DNA from: Nitrospinia bacterium
Lineage (GTDB): Bacteria; Nitrospinota; Nitrospinia; Nitrospinales; JAJDAT01
Assembly (NCBI GenBank): GCA_029261715.1
Contig: JAJDAT010000014.1
Location: 124,001-188,000 of the forward strand
Direction: 5' to 3'
DNA length: 64,000 nt
A program made the position numbers and the translations under genes. Shown piece after piece: positions 56,588 to 64,000 of this stretch (position 1 is its first letter; each line of letters opens with the position of its first letter). The notes beneath the pieces are model-generated. The model saw nothing but the letters and a program-made list of their open reading frames with translations. It searched no databases and was not told the origin of the DNA.

Positions 56588-57583
56588 ATGAGCCAATACT
56601 ATTTTCGATTTTTTTTGATTTTTATCTTAATTCTGCTATTAGGTGGATGTGGCGCTGCAAAGGTAAAAGTACACAAATCCCCCCTTTTTAGTTCCTATCC
56701 TCTTTCTGTTGCAATATTACCCTTTACCACTGAAAAAGACGGAGAATTTTTAGAAAAAGGTATTGAGAAAATTTTGCGAGATGTTTTTTATAATTATTTT
56801 AGCTACCTAAGTTTTTCAGATTTACCTCTCGAAAAAATCGATAAAATTCTGGCTCAAAATAAACTCGAAAACATAAGTTATTCAAAGAAACTTCCATTAA
56901 AAAAATTGCGAGATGCACTAGGGGTAGACGCAGTCATCCAAGGAAAATTAATCAATTCCAATAATTTTACTGCAGGGATATATGCAGAAACTTGGTTAAA
57001 AGCTCAAATGCAATTGATTGATTTAAAAACGGGAGAAACTTTGTGGGATTTAGATCATGAAGAGCTAGATCAATCTAGTCTAGCAACTCCAACTATTGTG
57101 GACATGGTGCGTCAACAGATAGCTAACTCAAACACTGAAAAAGCCTATTATAAATTGGCCGAGCAATTTGCGTCGAAAGTAGTCCGAAAAATACCAGACC
57201 CAAACAAAATTGCGCAAAACCAAATAATATCTCCTAAAATTTCCGGAGTTTTTGCGAATATAGAGTCAAATCAAAAACTGAATATAGGAGATATTATTGA
57301 AGTAACTTTGACAGGAACGCCCAAGCTTACGGCCTCATTTGATATTGGTAGCTGGAAGTTTTCAATTCCATTAAAAGAAACTCAACCAGGTTTATATACT
57401 GGAGCCTACTCAGTTCAACCTAGAGACCATTTTCAAAATGCCCTGATTATAGGACGACTAAAAGATAGATTAGGCATCACTGGGAAAAAAGCGCTTCACG
57501 GCATAACGCTTTCAACCTCAAAAACTCCTATCCAAAAAGCTAATTTAAAGTTGCCCGATAATGCAAAAAAATTCAAAAATTAA
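56588..57583 (+). CDS. GNA1162/CsgG-like lipoprotein
   Basis: A 331-residue lipoprotein with lipobox LGGC (Cys21). The domain from about 40 to 200 fits the GNA1162 (DUF799) / CsgG-like group, with VAILPFTTEKDGEFLEKGI, LRDVFYNYFSYLSF, LGVDAVIQGKL and LIDLKTGETLWD. The C-terminal part (about 220-331) looks like an additional beta-sandwich. GNA1162-type proteins sit at the outer-membrane inner leaflet in ring-like or oligomeric complexes. It overlaps the next gene by 23 nt. No partner is identified beyond that gene. Confidence 0.8.
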   Translation: MSQYYFRFFLIFILILLLGGCGAAKVKVHKSPLFSSYPLSVAILPFTTEKDGEFLEKGIEKILRDVFYNYFSYLSFSDLPLEKIDKILAQNKLENISYSKKLPLKKLRDALGVDAVIQGKLINSNNFTAGIYAETWLKAQMQLIDLKTGETLWDLDHEELDQSSLATPTIVDMVRQQIANSNTEKAYYKLAEQFASKVVRKIPDPNKIAQNQIISPKISGVFANIESNQKLNIGDIIEVTLTGTPKLTASFDIGSWKFSIPLKETQPGLYTGAYSVQPRDHFQNALIIGRLKDRLGITGKKALHGITLSTSKTPIQKANLKLPDNAKKFKN

Positions 57584-58718
57584 TCAACAAAAACGTGAAC
57601 ACTCGTTTACTTATTTAATATTTATATTGTCCTTAACTATATGGACAATCACAGGGTGTGCCACACAAAAACCTACAACTAAAATGTCGGGGAATCTTGC
57701 AAAATTACCGAAAGATCTTTTAGTCGCAATTCTACCGGTACAAATTTCAGATCCGAAACAAAAAGATGCAGCGGAGCTTTTTCGGCAAAGCTTGTACGCA
57801 AACTTTGAACGATCTCGGTTTAAAGTAGTAGAACGCTACATTGTCGATGGACTACTAGAACAAAACAATATTCAATATTTAAATGAAATAAAAAAAGTTA
57901 GCGCAATAAGACTTGGAGAAATATTAGGAGCTGATGCCGTTCTTTATCCAGTCATGTCCAAAATAGAACGCTCATATGCAGTAATTCATTCCTCAATTGA
58001 ATTAACAGCCTCATTTACTTTAACAGATACAAGAACTGGAGAAATTCTTTGGACTGCCAGTCAAACTGAAACCGATTTTGAAGGAATTGGAAAAATTCCA
58101 ACCGGTATTTTTGCGGCAGCAATAGCGCCAGTAGAACTTGTAACAAACAAATTAAATCTAAATAAGATAGTCCATAAACTAACTGAAAAACTTACCTTTT
58201 TAATTGAAGAACCCGAATCAGCTCAAGAAGGAGAATTTTTCAATTCTCTACAAATTGCTCCAGATTCAGCAAAAGAAATTGAAGAAATAGCATCATATCC
58301 CATTCAATTTGCACCGAATCAGACAAAAGAAATTGAAGAAATAACGTCATCTCCCATTAAATTTGCGTCGAATCAAGCCAAAGAAGTTGAAATCTATAAA
58401 GAGATTAAAAAAAGTGAGCTAAAAGACAAATCAGAAAAAGAAAATCCAATTATTAAAGCGGTTAAATCATTTTTTTATACTGTACAAGTGGGAGCCTATA
58501 AAACCAAAGTTTATGCCCAAAAAATGATTTCGACTTTGGCAAAAAAAGGATACTCAGCATTTATAACCCCATCAAAAAAGAACGAACAAGTTCTTTATAA
58601 AGTCAATGTAGAAAAGTTTAATAACAAAGAACAAGCTGGTGAGTTTGCAGAACAATTTTCCATACGAGAAAACTTAGATCACTTTGTTACCCGGGTGGAT
58701 TCTCAAAATCCATCATAA
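57561..58718 (+). CDS. GNA1162/CsgG-like lipoprotein with C-terminal SPOR domain
   Basis: A 385-residue lipoprotein with lipobox ITGC (Cys33). The domain from about 50 to 215 matches its upstream neighbour (AILPVQISDPK, ILGADAVLYPVMSK and LTDTRTGEILWTA). A linker of about 220-290 has near-repeats of about 19 residues, each with (D/N)(S/Q)(A/T)KEIEEI and PI(Q/K)FA. The final 75 residues are a SPOR domain (FYTVQVGAYKTKVYAQKMIST), which binds denuded glycan strands of peptidoglycan. This would tether the complex to the septum or cell wall. It overlaps the upstream gene, so both are coupled. Confidence 0.85.
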   Translation: MQKNSKINQQKREHSFTYLIFILSLTIWTITGCATQKPTTKMSGNLAKLPKDLLVAILPVQISDPKQKDAAELFRQSLYANFERSRFKVVERYIVDGLLEQNNIQYLNEIKKVSAIRLGEILGADAVLYPVMSKIERSYAVIHSSIELTASFTLTDTRTGEILWTASQTETDFEGIGKIPTGIFAAAIAPVELVTNKLNLNKIVHKLTEKLTFLIEEPESAQEGEFFNSLQIAPDSAKEIEEIASYPIQFAPNQTKEIEEITSSPIKFASNQAKEVEIYKEIKKSELKDKSEKENPIIKAVKSFFYTVQVGAYKTKVYAQKMISTLAKKGYSAFITPSKKNEQVLYKVNVEKFNNKEQAGEFAEQFSIRENLDHFVTRVDSQNPS

Positions 58719-59034
58719 AATTGAAATTTAAAAAGCTTAATCATCCTTCCTAAGTTTCTATATATGCGTTTGTCTATTTCTCGTCAAGATAGTCAACCCT
58801 AAGAGCATCTTTAAAAACAATTTCATTCCATCATTTCTCAGTAAACGCCCCATCCCTCATGTAGTAGTCATACTACAAAAAAATTAAACATTTCACTTCA
58901 CCAACATAACGTTACTGGCGATTTCCAATTTACTACCTATATTTTATATTAGGGATGCAATCTGCAATTGAGATAAAAATTGCATTGAAAAGCATGCAAG
59001 CAAAATTATGAACCCTAGATAAGGTAAACCAGCC
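58719..59034. other. Intergenic region with an inverted repeat
   Basis: A 316-nt gap with no supported ORF. It holds an inverted repeat, TGTAGTA-GTCA-TACTACA (58860-58877), followed by an A-run. On the plus strand this is not a terminator; it may be an operator. The leader before the DUF2892 gene includes ATAAGG about 8 nt before ATG 59035. Confidence 0.4.
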
Positions 59035-59241
59035 ATGATTTGTAATATCTGTGAAATAGAACGATTAGGGCGAGTGTTTGTTGGAAGCCTTCTTATTGGA
59101 TGGGGTATTTTTTTTGGAAGTCAAATAGGAACAGTTATGTTTGTTATTGGAGTCATTCCATTAATAACCGGGTTAATTGGCAACTGCCCACTTTATACAA
59201 TTTTCAAGAATTATTATTTAGGAAATTATAGGAAGCATTAA
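59035..59241 (+). CDS. DUF2892 (YgaP-type) small membrane protein
   Basis: A 68-residue protein with two membrane helices (about 13-30 and 32-50). The DUF2892 pattern is present, with an IERLGRVFVGSLLIGWGI start and a NCPLYTIFKNY end. In YgaP this domain follows a rhodanese; here it stands alone with two additional Cys at the N-terminus (ICNIC). It lies at the edge of the prophage-like region and is probably chromosomal. The ribosome binding site ATAAGG lies just upstream. Confidence 0.82.
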   Translation: MICNICEIERLGRVFVGSLLIGWGIFFGSQIGTVMFVIGVIPLITGLIGNCPLYTIFKNYYLGNYRKH

Positions 59242-59907
59242 TTGTCAATTCCCCATAAATCACCAAGGAAACCTTGTTCACAAATAACTCAAAAAACTAC
59301 AAGACAATAAAAAATAACCGTCAATAAAGTTATTCAAACCACAAAGTAAAAACCCTCCCCTCAGATTTTTTTAAAAAAATCCCTCTTGATTCCACATACC
59401 AACACCAACTTTCAAAATAAAAATAATCAAAAGTTTTGAATTCCACAAAACAGATTTAGCGCGATGAATTTACAACAAAATACTATTTTAAATTCATAAC
59501 TCTCGATAAGTTTTTAATCAAAAACCTAAAGTCCTTTTTTAAAATTCTCATTTTGCAAAATCCCCTCCAATTAAACTCCATGCGTTAAAACTAAATCCCA
59601 ACACCAAACCTCTTGAATGCCATTTATGCGACTGGGATTAATTAGAAATTTAATACCTGTTGTATATCGAGCATTTGCAATTTCATCGCATTATTTTCAA
59701 ACCGTTCCTGCGATTTTGATCCTACTTTTTAAAACATAATAAAACCTTGAATGGAGATCTTTGGCTACATTTTGGCTACAGGAATCGCCATCGCTCTACA
59801 TTTCAAAAAAACATTAGATTGCTTTGTCTCATTTTGACAATCGCATAGTTTTGCTTTTGACATTTATTAACGCCGCCACTAAAACGCCATTAGCAGGAGA
59901 ATAACAA
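59242..59907. other. Left flank of the phage-like element
   Basis: A 666-nt AT-rich gap. It holds two short frames that are not called: 59483-59551 minus (22 codons, preceded by GGAGGGG) and 59617-59739 plus (40 codons, no ribosome binding site). TTGGCTACA occurs twice (59761-59769 and 59772-59780); this may be part of an attachment site, but nothing confirms it. A promoter-like pair lies at 59857-59885. No integrase, repressor or tRNA was found. Confidence 0.45.
59857..59885 (+). promoter_or_regulatory. Promoter of the phage replication genes
   Basis: TTGACA (59857-59862), 17-nt spacer, TAAAAC (59880-59885), 22 nt before ATG 59908. A second TTGACA (59834-59839) lies 17 nt before the first. 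Confidence 0.4.
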
Positions 59908-60822
59908 ATGGCTAAATCATTAGCTCCCGCATTTCAGTTTTATCCAAATGATTGGTTAAGTAGTACCAATATTGCTTTAATGAACCCAGCCCAAGAGGGC
60001 GCTTACATTAGACTTCTTTGTTATGCATGGAACGATCCAGATTGTTCCATTCCAGATAACGATGAAAAATTATCAGCTCTTTCTCGCCTCGGTTCCGATT
60101 GGAATCTTCACGGAACACAAGTAAAAGAATGCTTCGAACCTCACCCTGAAAAAAAAGACCGCCTAATAAATTCTAAACTTTATCGTGTCCGATCAGAAAT
60201 GTTGGAATATCAACGCACTAAATCGGCCGCCGGTAAAAAAGGAGCTCAAAAACGATGGCAAAACAAATCTTCTGATAAAGAATTTGATTTAGCAGAAGAA
60301 TCCCAAGCTAAAAGTTTGCCATTGACACCCCACATAACAAAAAATAGCTCCTCATCCTCACCTTCATCCTCATCTTCAAAACTTAATCAAAACACTCTCT
60401 TAAATAAAAATCTGGATCTACAAGATTTAGAGAAAGATAGAGATTCTTGTTTTGATTTTTCCGAAGAACACATGGATTTCGCGCAATACATGCTTAACGA
60501 AATTCGTGAATTCGCTCCCAGCTTATTTAACGGAAAAAAAAGACCTCCTAATCTCGATTCATGGGCAAACGACGTCAGGTTAATGCAAACAGAAGATGGT
60601 CACGAAGTACGAGAAATTTGGGGACTCTATCAATGGATTTTAGATCAACCCCCCCAGGGTAATGGCTTCAGCTGGAAAGCCAACATCCTATCTCCTAAAG
60701 ATCTTAGAAAAAAATGGGCTAAAGCCGAAGCAAGAAAAAATTGTTCGCGACTACCGGATACCACAACCGTCGTTAGCGGTATGAACGGATCCAACGGTTC
60801 AAATTCAAAATTCATTTTATAA
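59908..60822 (+). CDS. DUF1376 phage replication protein
   Basis: A 304-residue protein. The N-terminal 100 residues match DUF1376 (YdaU-type): FQFYPNDWLSSTNIALMNPAQEGAYIRLLCYAW, where the QEGAYIRLL stretch is diagnostic, then KDRLINSKLYRVRSEM. A Ser-rich linker (about 140-165) follows, then a unique C-terminal part (about 190-290). These proteins initiate phage DNA replication with a DnaC-type loader, and the loader gene is next (11 nt). AGGAG lies 8 nt before the ATG. The origin may lie in this gene's linker. Confidence 0.86.
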   Translation: MAKSLAPAFQFYPNDWLSSTNIALMNPAQEGAYIRLLCYAWNDPDCSIPDNDEKLSALSRLGSDWNLHGTQVKECFEPHPEKKDRLINSKLYRVRSEMLEYQRTKSAAGKKGAQKRWQNKSSDKEFDLAEESQAKSLPLTPHITKNSSSSSPSSSSSKLNQNTLLNKNLDLQDLEKDRDSCFDFSEEHMDFAQYMLNEIREFAPSLFNGKKRPPNLDSWANDVRLMQTEDGHEVREIWGLYQWILDQPPQGNGFSWKANILSPKDLRKKWAKAEARKNCSRLPDTTTVVSGMNGSNGSNSKFIL

Positions 60823-60833
60823 GGGGAGGACAT

Positions 60834-61637
60834 ATGACTGAAGAAACCAATAATAAAAATAAATTTTATTCATTTGTGGAAGCAAACCACGCCTCTTACG
60901 CAATTTGCGACCAAACTAAATGCTCTACTTGCGAAGGAACCGGGAAATTACGTTCTCAAGAGGCTATGAACTTTTATTCCGTCAAAAAGTGCCATTGCCA
61001 AAACTTTAGAAACCGATTATCAACTTTGACTAACGCAGAAATTCCCGGTCGATTTCATGATTGTGACTTTGAAAATTATCACCCCAAACATGACAGTCAA
61101 GAATTAGCCAAAAAAAAATCTATAAACTTATCGAAAAATATCCTCTCTGCTAAGAAAGGATTAATCTTCATTGGCAATCCAGGTCTTGGCAAAACTCACC
61201 TCGCAATCTCATTATTAAAATCATGTGTCTTAAACCATGATATTTCTGGCATTTTTTTAGATTTCTCAAATTTGCTTTCAAGCATCCGCGACGGGTTTTC
61301 TAAAAATCGATCAGAAAGAGATGTCTTCGACAAAATCCTAAATTACCGCCTCATCGTAATAGATGAGTTAGGAAAAGGACGCCAAGACACCAATTGGGAA
61401 TGGGGGAGAAGCGTCTTAGATGATTTAATTTCACAAATTTATAACGCTGGAAATATCATCCCAATTTTCACAACAAACTATTTATTAGATCGTGAAAAAG
61501 AAGATTTTTTCTTAGGACCTAGAATTGGTCTTCGATCATTTTCAAGAGTTCAAGAAATGTGCGATTTGGTCTCACTAAATGGGCTGGATGATAGACAAAA
61601 AAACATCCCAAATAGAAGCAAATATATGATGGTTTGA
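60834..61637 (+). CDS. DnaC-like helicase-loader ATPase
   Basis: A 267-residue AAA+ ATPase of the DnaC/IstB type. The N-terminal zinc-binding segment has C25, C30, C33, C53 and C55 (CSTCEGTG and CHCQNF). Walker A is GNPGLGKT (114-121) and Walker B is LIVIDELG (about 180-187), with sensor I TTNY. It loads the host or phage replicative helicase onto DNA. An AGGGG-type ribosome binding site precedes the ATG (AGGGGAGGACAT). It pairs with the DUF1376 initiator. Confidence 0.9.
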   Translation: MTEETNNKNKFYSFVEANHASYAICDQTKCSTCEGTGKLRSQEAMNFYSVKKCHCQNFRNRLSTLTNAEIPGRFHDCDFENYHPKHDSQELAKKKSINLSKNILSAKKGLIFIGNPGLGKTHLAISLLKSCVLNHDISGIFLDFSNLLSSIRDGFSKNRSERDVFDKILNYRLIVIDELGKGRQDTNWEWGRSVLDDLISQIYNAGNIIPIFTTNYLLDREKEDFFLGPRIGLRSFSRVQEMCDLVSLNGLDDRQKNIPNRSKYMMV

Positions 61638-61830
61638 TTTCATTAAAAGAAGAAAACTTTTTTATTATCGCCAGTCACTTTAATTAAGCGAAATAAAAAG
61701 TTTCTTTATTTAAACATTATCAAAGAAATTTATTTCATATAAAGAGCCAATCAACAAATAAACCCATTAATAAAAAATGAAAATCATATTTTTTCAACTT
61801 TTATTTTTTGATCTATAAGGAAATAGAATC

Positions 61831-62055
61831 ATGTCTCCAAATTATTCAAAAGCCAAATTACCCGAAAAACCAAGCTTCTCTGTATCCGAAGTCGCAAGGT
61901 TTTTAGCGGTTGAACTTCATATCAAAACTGACGCAGCGAAAAAACGAATTTATCGAGCCATCGAGTGCGGATACGTCATTGGATTCAAAAATTTTGGATC
62001 AATTCGGATATCTAGGGATGATGCTCAACGAATCATGAAAGGCGAGATCGTATGA
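61831..62055 (+). CDS. Excisionase-like helix-turn-helix protein
   Basis: A 74-residue protein. The region FSVSEVARFLAVELHI (about 16-31) and IYRAIECGYVIGFKNFGSIRISRDDAQRIM form a MerR/Xis-type winged helix. Such proteins bind phage attachment or control sites. ATAAGGA lies 8 nt before the ATG. No integrase gene is visible, so a role in excision would need one outside the window. Confidence 0.72.
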   Translation: MSPNYSKAKLPEKPSFSVSEVARFLAVELHIKTDAAKKRIYRAIECGYVIGFKNFGSIRISRDDAQRIMKGEIV

Positions 62056-62171
62056 CTAAATAGAACTTTATTAATTATTTATAGACAGTTCCATAAACCA
62101 AAGACCTTCATAACAAAATAAAGTTTCTTTTAAATCAATAACCAATTCCATAAATAAAGTAGAGGAAAAAC

Positions 62172-62381
62172 GTGACTCAAAAACAAATATCTTTAATCAG
62201 ATTCAAGCTAACAAAATCCCTGAAAAGTGGCATAGATCCCCCTATTACTCTCAAATCCTATCAACAAAAACTTTTCGAACACATCAAATCCTCCACAAGT
62301 TTTTCTTATTTTTTAAAGAAACTTTTACATTGTTTGACATCCGAGAAGTACGTGACAAACCGGACTATATACTGTCTTTAG
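62172..62381 (+). CDS. Doubtful small phage gene
   Basis: A 69-residue frame starting at GTG with AGAGGA 7 nt upstream. The product is basic and has no recognised domain. A different frame over the same DNA (about 62110-62392, no start codon) is open longer and more protein-like, with KIPEKWHRSPYYSQIL and FDIREVRDKPDYILSLV. One of these is probably a remnant or a frameshifted gene. The call here is low confidence. Confidence 0.28.
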   Translation: MTQKQISLIRFKLTKSLKSGIDPPITLKSYQQKLFEHIKSSTSFSYFLKKLLHCLTSEKYVTNRTIYCL

Positions 62382-62433
62382 TGATTAATTAATAGGTTGA
62401 CGTTTAGTTTTCCACTCAACTTTAAGCTATTAA

Positions 62434-62553
62434 ATTTTCTATAAAAATATTGATTCATTCTTAGTTTCCAAACTAAGAATCGAACAACGTAGCGGCATTG
62501 AATTTGGAATATCTCATCGCCACTGGGACCGAGTCATTCAATCAATAGAGTAA
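62434..62553 (+). pseudogene. C-terminal fragment of an unknown phage gene
   Basis: A 39-codon open frame (ends TAA 62551-62553) between two stops. It reads SKLRIEQRSGIEFGISHRHWDRVIQ and then IE before the stop, clearly protein-like. There is no usable start codon. It ends 4 nt before the gp37-like gene. Confidence 0.3.
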
Positions 62554-62557
62554 TGAT

Positions 62558-63064
62558 ATGACATTTGACCAAATATTAGACGCGATCGTTCAAAAGCTAA
62601 ATGAACAAGTTGCTGGACTTGGAACCTGTTCCCGAATCGAAAAACCCTTTTCGATTTCTGAGGTTACCTATCAAGTTCCAGCCCTATTTACCGGCATGCT
62701 CGCCTTTAGTCGAGAACCTGACAAAGGTACTGAAGAAATAAGATTTAAAGTCAGCTGGTTGACCTGGGCCATTGCAAACGACAGCAAAGGATCCGGTCTT
62801 TCTTTAGCGCAATCTACGGCAGAAATCATTCAAGGGAATCGCTGGGGTCTTGACCTAGTTGAAGTGGCGGAACTGGAAATTGGGGAGCTTCAAGACTCTG
62901 GCGATCCTACCCTAATTCTGTGGAAAATTCCATGGACACAAATCGTAACGTTAGGAACCAACGTGTGGGATGCTTCTGGCAGCATAGTTACAGATCCTAA
63001 ATTCAATTGGGTACCAGAAGTCGGAACCGCTCACGAACCAGATTACAAACCTCTAGGCGGATAA
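62558..63064 (+). CDS. Mu gp37-like (DUF1834) phage protein
   Basis: A 168-residue protein that resembles DUF1834/Mu gp37. It starts with a helix (FDQILDAIVQKLNEQVAGL), has a paired beta segment VTYQVPALFTGMLAF, and ends in a polar, Gly-rich tail. In Mu gp37 lies before the tail sheath genes and helps tail assembly. Here it is followed by a holin-like gene and a baseplate V gene, not by a sheath. The family call is from pattern and context. Confidence 0.62.
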   Translation: MTFDQILDAIVQKLNEQVAGLGTCSRIEKPFSISEVTYQVPALFTGMLAFSREPDKGTEEIRFKVSWLTWAIANDSKGSGLSLAQSTAEIIQGNRWGLDLVEVAELEIGELQDSGDPTLILWKIPWTQIVTLGTNVWDASGSIVTDPKFNWVPEVGTAHEPDYKPLGG

Positions 63065-63067
63065 TTT

Positions 63068-63241
63068 ATGGGCATTACTAGTCGCTTCAGAGAACCTAGT
63101 ACATATGTAGCATTAGGTGGATTTTTAGTTTTGTTCAGCGTCAATTTAAACGACGAAATCATGGCTCAAATCGCTCAACTTGGAGCGAGCTTATTTTTCC
63201 TCTTGGGAATTCTTCTCAAAGAAAAAGGAAGATATTACTAG
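63068..63241 (+). CDS. Holin-like small phage membrane protein
   Basis: A 57-residue protein. The N-terminus (ITSRFREPSTYVALGG) leads into one membrane helix (about 13-25), a short polar turn (NLNDEIMAQI), and a second helix ending KEKGRYY. This layout fits class II/III holins and similar small phage membrane proteins; a start 3 nt after the gp37 stop supports coupling. A holin forms membrane lesions for endolysin release; no endolysin is in the window. Confidence 0.6.
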   Translation: MGITSRFREPSTYVALGGFLVLFSVNLNDEIMAQIAQLGASLFFLLGILLKEKGRYY

Positions 63242-63397
63242 CTTGAGAAATTGTCGCGCATTTGGTTTTGCTTCACTCAAATACGATATTCAAATCATAA
63301 CGTTTAAACAAATATCGTTCTCAAAGCCTAATTTAGTTTACGAAAAATTTAAGTTCTCTTCAAAAACCTCTTTTCAGGCCTAGAAACCACTTAATAC

Positions 63398-64000
63398 ATG
63401 TCCGAAATTTCTAATCAAACTCAAATAAGCGAACTAGAGAGACGTGTAGGCAATTTCATTCGTCCTGGCGTTATTCACGAAGTTTTTTATGAAGAGGGGT
63501 TATGCAGAGTGAATTTTGGGGAAAGAATAAGTCCTAAGATCCCCTGGTTAGAAACACGCGCTGGAGACGATATTTCATATTGGCATCCGGATATAGGGGA
63601 ACAAGTATTGGTCCTCGCAGAATATGGAGACGCTACTAGAGGTTGGGTTTTACGCGGTTTTTTCTCAAATCAAAAAAGAATAAACGGCAAGAAAGACCTT
63701 CATCGTATTGAATATTCTAATGGCACTTCGTTTGAATACGATAAAACAAAAAAAACAATGAAGGTCAATTACGAAGACGGAAGTCTATTTGAATATAACG
63801 GCGAAACGAAATCGATGAAGTTGCACTCAATAGACAATTTTGAAGTCTCTTCAGGAGACGGCAGTCTTGTCACATATGACAAAAAGTCAAAATCGTTGAA
63901 GTTGCATTCAGAAGGAACTTTAGAAATTAGCGCCCTTGATAACATACTTTTTGTAGGCGAAGAAAATTTAACACTTAGAGCCGATCGTATCGACCTCAAT
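63398..64000 (+). CDS. Phage baseplate assembly protein V (gp45-like), 3' end outside window
   Basis: The visible 201 residues start at ATG 63398. A helix (ISELERRVGNFIRPG) leads into the OB-fold of gp45/gpV (VIHEVFYEEGLCRVNF, then IPWLETRAGDD, WHPDIGEQVLVLAEYGD and GWVLRGF). From residue 105 there are three repeats of about 18-20 residues, each with SxxxYDxxxKxMK or a close variant, typical of the beta-helical spike. The protein forms the membrane-piercing spike of contractile tails. The gene continues past the right edge. Confidence 0.82.
   Translation, partial: MSEISNQTQISELERRVGNFIRPGVIHEVFYEEGLCRVNFGERISPKIPWLETRAGDDISYWHPDIGEQVLVLAEYGDATRGWVLRGFFSNQKRINGKKDLHRIEYSNGTSFEYDKTKKTMKVNYEDGSLFEYNGETKSMKLHSIDNFEVSSGDGSLVTYDKKSKSLKLHSEGTLEISALDNILFVGEENLTLRADRIDLN

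Noticed and set aside
59483-59739. Two short frames (22 codons minus at 59483-59551; 40 codons plus at 59617-59739) in the phage flank
   Set aside because: The first is very short despite a GGAGGGG upstream; the second has no ribosome binding site. Neither shows a recognisable motif.
59761-59780. Direct repeat TTGGCTACA twice, as a possible phage attachment site
   Set aside because: The copies are adjacent, the right end of the element is outside the window, and no integrase was found. Not enough to call an att site.
63180-63383. A 67-codon frame at 63180
   Set aside because: It overlaps the better-supported holin-like gene (63068-63241) out of frame and has no ribosome binding site.
1-64000. 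CRISPR array, rRNA, tRNA, insertion sequence or defence system
   Set aside because: No regular spaced repeats, no conserved rRNA blocks, no T-arm-like GGTTCRAAT sequence in a plausible cloverleaf, no transposase and no recognised defence genes were seen by eye on either strand.

Overview
The window comes from an AT-rich, Gram-negative, flagellated bacterium. It carries flagellar filament genes, lipoproteins with lipoboxes, a heptosyltransferase-type domain and O-glycan style genes. The phylum cannot be fixed from this sequence. Two sigma-54 activators, many TPR and GT-C membrane proteins and the flagellar set suggest a deep-branching proteobacterium-like lineage (Nitrospinota or Desulfobacterota-like), but this is an inference only. 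No rRNA, tRNA or CRISPR array was seen.

Layout. 1-1.5 kb: the end of an alpha/beta-hydrolase gene. 1.5-5.4 kb: a minus-strand flagellar set (small motif protein, FlgN-like chaperone, FliD cap with a calcium-loop insert, and a Gln/Glu-rich protein preceded by a sigma-28-type promoter). 5.7-7.6 kb: an SGNH-hydrolase/TPR protein. 7.6-8.3 kb: a gene desert with decayed fragments. 8.3-11.3 kb: a minimal flagellin, two unknown proteins and a sigma-54 activator that lacks a sensor domain. 11.4-19.3 kb: a minus-strand glycan operon (GT4, two tandem TMTC-like GT-C/TPR paralogues, YfhO). 19.5-23.6 kb: GAF-sigma-54 activator, folD, and an enlarged xseA. 23.6-28.5 kb: LRR protein, M1 aminopeptidase with HEAT repeats, CxxC cluster protein, proB.

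28.6-35.1 kb is a compact seven-gene minus-strand operon: desaturase, FAD oxidoreductase, DUF1365, CFA synthase, DUF1295, a second CFA-type methyltransferase and DUF1475. Together these look like a membrane fatty-acid tailoring pathway. 35.3-39.3 kb: GAF/zinc-ribbon protein, HDOD protein, small membrane proteins and a CrtC/AttH-like lipocalin. 39.3-54.7 kb: an envelope polysaccharide locus with GT-C enzymes, three SDR enzymes, a CapF-like enzyme split into two overlapping genes, two methyltransferases, two radical-SAM proteins, a GT2 and a flippase fused to a GT9 heptosyltransferase. 54.7-59.2 kb: a peptide-binding lipoprotein, two GNA1162/CsgG-like lipoproteins (one with a SPOR domain), and a DUF2892 protein.

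59.9-64 kb is the left end of a prophage or phage-derived tail element. It has a DUF1376 protein, a DnaC-like loader, an excisionase-like HTH protein, a decayed stretch, a Mu gp37-like (DUF1834) protein, a holin-like membrane peptide and a gp45/baseplate V protein that runs off the window.

The points most worth a second look are the split CapF, the flippase-GT9 fusion, the lipid operon, the calcium-loop FliD with facing sigma-28 promoters, and the hybrid replication/tail phage segment.
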